This document shows, piece by piece, positions 14,989-16,889 of a stretch of 16,889 nt of DNA. Within the stretch, counting starts at the first letter, position 1; each line of letters begins with the position of its first letter. The position numbers and the translations under genes were made by a program. The notes under the pieces were generated by a model. That model saw nothing but the letters and a program-made list of their open reading frames with translations, ran no database searches and was not told the DNA's origin. This DNA is from Dehalococcoidia bacterium (GTDB taxonomy: Bacteria > Chloroflexota > Dehalococcoidia > E44-bin15), in contig JAGMCC010000005.1 in NCBI GenBank assembly GCA_023129355.1, positions 1 to 16,889 on the forward strand, in the 5' to 3' direction.

Positions 14989-15635
14989 TAGTAACGACAC
15001 AAAAGCCTTTGGATGAGATCCTGGATTTTATCTCCCCCTATAAAAATATCCTGATCGTTGGTTGTGATGGATGCACCCAGCCACCGCGAGGCATAAGAGA
15101 GGCGGAAACCCTGAGCCAATTGCTCGATCTCGGCGGCAAGCTGCGAAACAAAGAGTTCAATTTTAAAGTGAACACGCTGGTGAAGCAGTGCGATTCCCAT
15201 TTGACCGCGGTTGCGCTTAAGGACATGATAGACGATGATGTGGAGGCAGTGCTCTCGCTGGCCTGCGGCCTGGGGCCGCAGACTATCGCCATACTTTACC
15301 CCGAGCTTCCCGTCTTTCCGGCGCAAAATACCGTCTTTATTGGGGCTGAGGAGAGAGAGGCCGGCACCATAGAAGAAAGGTGTGCCGCCTGTGGCGACTG
15401 CGTCCTGGGCCTGACCGGAGGCATTTGTCCGGTTTCCAGATGTGCTAAAAGCCTGCTCAACGGACCCTGCGGCGGTTCGCAAAATGGCAAATGCGAGATC
15501 GATCCGGAGAAGGACTGCGCCTGGGCGCTGATTATTGAGCGCCTGGAGAAACTGGGCAGACTACAGGATTTAGAGGCAATCCAGCCTCCCAAGGATCACC
15601 AAGCAGTCGCACGACCGGGCAAGATAATGCCCTAG
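14985..15635 (+). CDS. metV: MetV-like zinc/Fe-S subunit of methylene-THF reductase
   Basis: Protein of 216 residues with the MTHFR C-terminal (MetV) domain. The diagnostic C-terminal half carries C133-x2-C136-x2-C139, then TGGICPVSRCAKSLLNGPCGG with C148, C153 and C162, then C170 and C178 (DCAW). The N-terminal half contains GCDGC (C27, C30). In acetogens MetV partners MetF in 5,10-methylene-tetrahydrofolate reduction, and in Moorella MetVF associates with HdrABC and MvhD. Here the gene starts at an ATGA overlap with the tandem MvhD fusion, which argues for direct physical pairing. No metF is seen in the window, so the catalytic subunit is either beyond the edges or elsewhere in the genome, or this protein has another role. 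Confidence 0.88.
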   Translation: MIVTTQKPLDEILDFISPYKNILIVGCDGCTQPPRGIREAETLSQLLDLGGKLRNKEFNFKVNTLVKQCDSHLTAVALKDMIDDDVEAVLSLACGLGPQTIAILYPELPVFPAQNTVFIGAEEREAGTIEERCAACGDCVLGLTGGICPVSRCAKSLLNGPCGGSQNGKCEIDPEKDCAWALIIERLEKLGRLQDLEAIQPPKDHQAVARPGKIMP

Positions 15636-15642
15636 CAAATTC

Positions 15643-16889
15643 ATGGTGGCAGTACCAATGGTGCTCATCAACGCGGGAAAAGCGGCGAGGATCAGCGTGC
15701 GGGGGGTAGTGCAGGGGGTTGGCTTCAGACCCTTTGTCTACCGGCTGGCTCATGAGCATAATTTGAAGGGCTGGGTGCGCAATACCTCGGGAAATGTCGA
15801 GATTGAAATTGAAGGAGATGAGGAGAGGGTAAAGAGTTTTATCACCGACCTCGAAGCCAAAGCCCCGCCACTAGCCCGCATCGAGAATATTGCCTTCACT
15901 TTCTATCCCCCGAATGGTTATACCAAGTTCGAAATCTGTAAAAGCCTGAGTCAGGAAGAGAAATACCAGCTAGTCTCGCCGGATATCGCCACCTGTGAGG
16001 ATTGCCAAAGCGAGATTTTCTGCCCCACCGACCGCCGCTATCGCTATCCCTTTACTAACTGCACCAATTGCGGCCCGCGATTTACCATCATCGAGGATAT
16101 CCCCTATGACCGCCCCAAGACCACCATGCATAAGTTCCAGATGTGCCCCCAGTGTCAGCAGGAATACGACGATCCCCTGGACCGCAGGTTTCATGCCCAG
16201 CCTAATGCCTGCCCCCAGTGTGGCCCCAGCTTAGCGCTGGTTGATTGTAGTGGTAACCCGGTGGCATGCGATGATGCTATTGAGGCAGCCAGCGAGCTCC
16301 TCAAAGCGGGGAGAATCTTAGCGCTCCGCGGCCTGGGCGGATTCCAGCTTGCCTGCGACGCAACCAATGAGGAAGCGATAAACCTCTTAAGAAGCAGAAA
16401 AAGGCGCCTCTCCAAACCCTTTGCCGTTATGGTAGCCACCCTGGAGGATATTGAAAGGCACTGCCTGGTATCGCCCCAGGAACGAAAGCTGCTTAAATCC
16501 GCTGAATGCCCCATCGTTCTCCTGAGTTGGAAGCATAGCTCATCCAGTATCTCCGCTGCAGTTGCTCCCAATCTAAGGTACCTCGGCGTCATGCTCCCCT
16601 ATACCCCGCTGCACCACCTTCTATTAAGGGAGAGCGCCATCCCGCTGGTCATGACCAGCGGCAACATCAGTGAGGAACCCATTGCCAAGGATAACGATGA
16701 GGCGCTAAGGAGACTCACAGGAATCGCCGATTACTTCCTGCTTCATAACCGGGATATTTACGCGCGCTATGATGATAGTGTATCTATGGTGGCGGGGATG
16801 CCTCAGGTTATCAGGCGCGCCCGGGGCTTTGCCCCATATCCCATCTTACTTCCTTTCCAGTCGAAGCAAATCCTCGCCTGCGGGGCGGA
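15643..16889 (+). CDS. hypF: Carbamoyltransferase HypF, 3' partial
   Basis: Hydrogenase maturation protein that uses carbamoyl phosphate to make the cyanide ligands of the NiFe site. The frame is open from 15643 to the right edge, giving the first 415 of an expected roughly 750 residues. Domains in order: acylphosphatase with VRGVVQGVGFRPFVYRLA (19-36, catalytic R29); two zinc fingers, C118/C121 with C140/C143 and C168/C171 with C190/C193; a YrdC-like domain from about 205 to 390; and the start of the Kae1-like domain. ATG 15643 is chosen as the first in frame; ATG 15658 is an alternative, and neither has a clear ribosome binding site. It follows metV by seven bases and fits the hydrogenase genes in the cluster. 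Confidence 0.93.
   Translation, partial: MVAVPMVLINAGKAARISVRGVVQGVGFRPFVYRLAHEHNLKGWVRNTSGNVEIEIEGDEERVKSFITDLEAKAPPLARIENIAFTFYPPNGYTKFEICKSLSQEEKYQLVSPDIATCEDCQSEIFCPTDRRYRYPFTNCTNCGPRFTIIEDIPYDRPKTTMHKFQMCPQCQQEYDDPLDRRFHAQPNACPQCGPSLALVDCSGNPVACDDAIEAASELLKAGRILALRGLGGFQLACDATNEEAINLLRSRKRRLSKPFAVMVATLEDIERHCLVSPQERKLLKSAECPIVLLSWKHSSSSISAAVAPNLRYLGVMLPYTPLHHLLLRESAIPLVMTSGNISEEPIAKDNDEALRRLTGIADYFLLHNRDIYARYDDSVSMVAGMPQVIRRARGFAPYPILLPFQSKQILACGA

Noticed and set aside
15296..15592. Antisense open frame opposite metV
   Set aside because: metV has an intact family signature on the + strand; the antisense frame has no motif or start context.

Overview
The window is a dense, single-strand (+) run of about 20 genes for soluble, iron-sulfur-based electron transfer in an anaerobic prokaryote. 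No rRNA, tRNA, CRISPR array or intact mobile element was seen. Many genes overlap by 1-11 bases, Shine-Dalgarno sites of the AGGAGG type are common, and ATG, GTG and TTG starts all occur. The content (group 3 Mvh-type [NiFe] hydrogenase, HdrABC, MvhD, NuoEF, MetV, HypF) suggests an uncultured strict anaerobe with H2 metabolism and a Wood-Ljungdahl methyl branch. A bacterium is favoured (NuoE/NuoF and MetV types); Chloroflexota/Dehalococcoidia is my best guess, but Desulfobacterota or Firmicutes relatives cannot be excluded from sequence alone.

Layout. 1-2209: end of a hydrogenase small subunit (mvhG, cut by the window edge) and a complete large subunit (mvhA). 2230-2559: a truncated Fe-S gene that resembles only the N-terminal domain of GltD/dihydropyrimidine-dehydrogenase-type flavoproteins, followed by a 164-base stretch without a recognisable gene. 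2724-6659: hdrC, hdrB, hdrA, mvhD, the heterodisulfide-reductase-type flavin bifurcation core. 6659-12286: a coupled block of an FdhB/FrhB-like Fe-S protein, nuoE, nuoF, a HoxU-like protein, a sulfhydrogenase-beta/FlxB-like Fe-S protein and a HydG/FlxA-like FAD-NAD-[2Fe-2S] protein. 12373-13364: an Nfu-type scaffold, an unknown small zinc-ribbon protein containing a perfect 14-bp hairpin in its gene, and a hydrogenase maturation protease. 13361-15635: a second, Cys-variant MvhD, an unusual ferredoxin-MvhD-ferredoxin-MvhD fusion, and MetV. 15643-16889: the first 415 residues of HypF, running off the window.

How they fit together (inference). MvhAG would deliver H2 electrons through MvhD to the HdrA flavin, which could bifurcate them to ferredoxin and to the HdrB non-cubane clusters. 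NuoEF plus the HoxU-like protein, and separately the FlxA/FlxB-like pair, offer two pyridine-nucleotide entry or exit points. The tandem MvhD fusion next to MetV suggests a branch toward methylene-tetrahydrofolate reductase, reminiscent of the MetVF-HdrABC-MvhD association known from Moorella, although metF itself is not in the window. Nfu, the protease and HypF supply cofactor maturation. The most unusual items are the Fd-MvhD-Fd-MvhD fusion, the three MvhD-type genes (four MvhD-type domains) with different cysteine sets, and the joining of two NAD modules to one Hdr/Mvh core.
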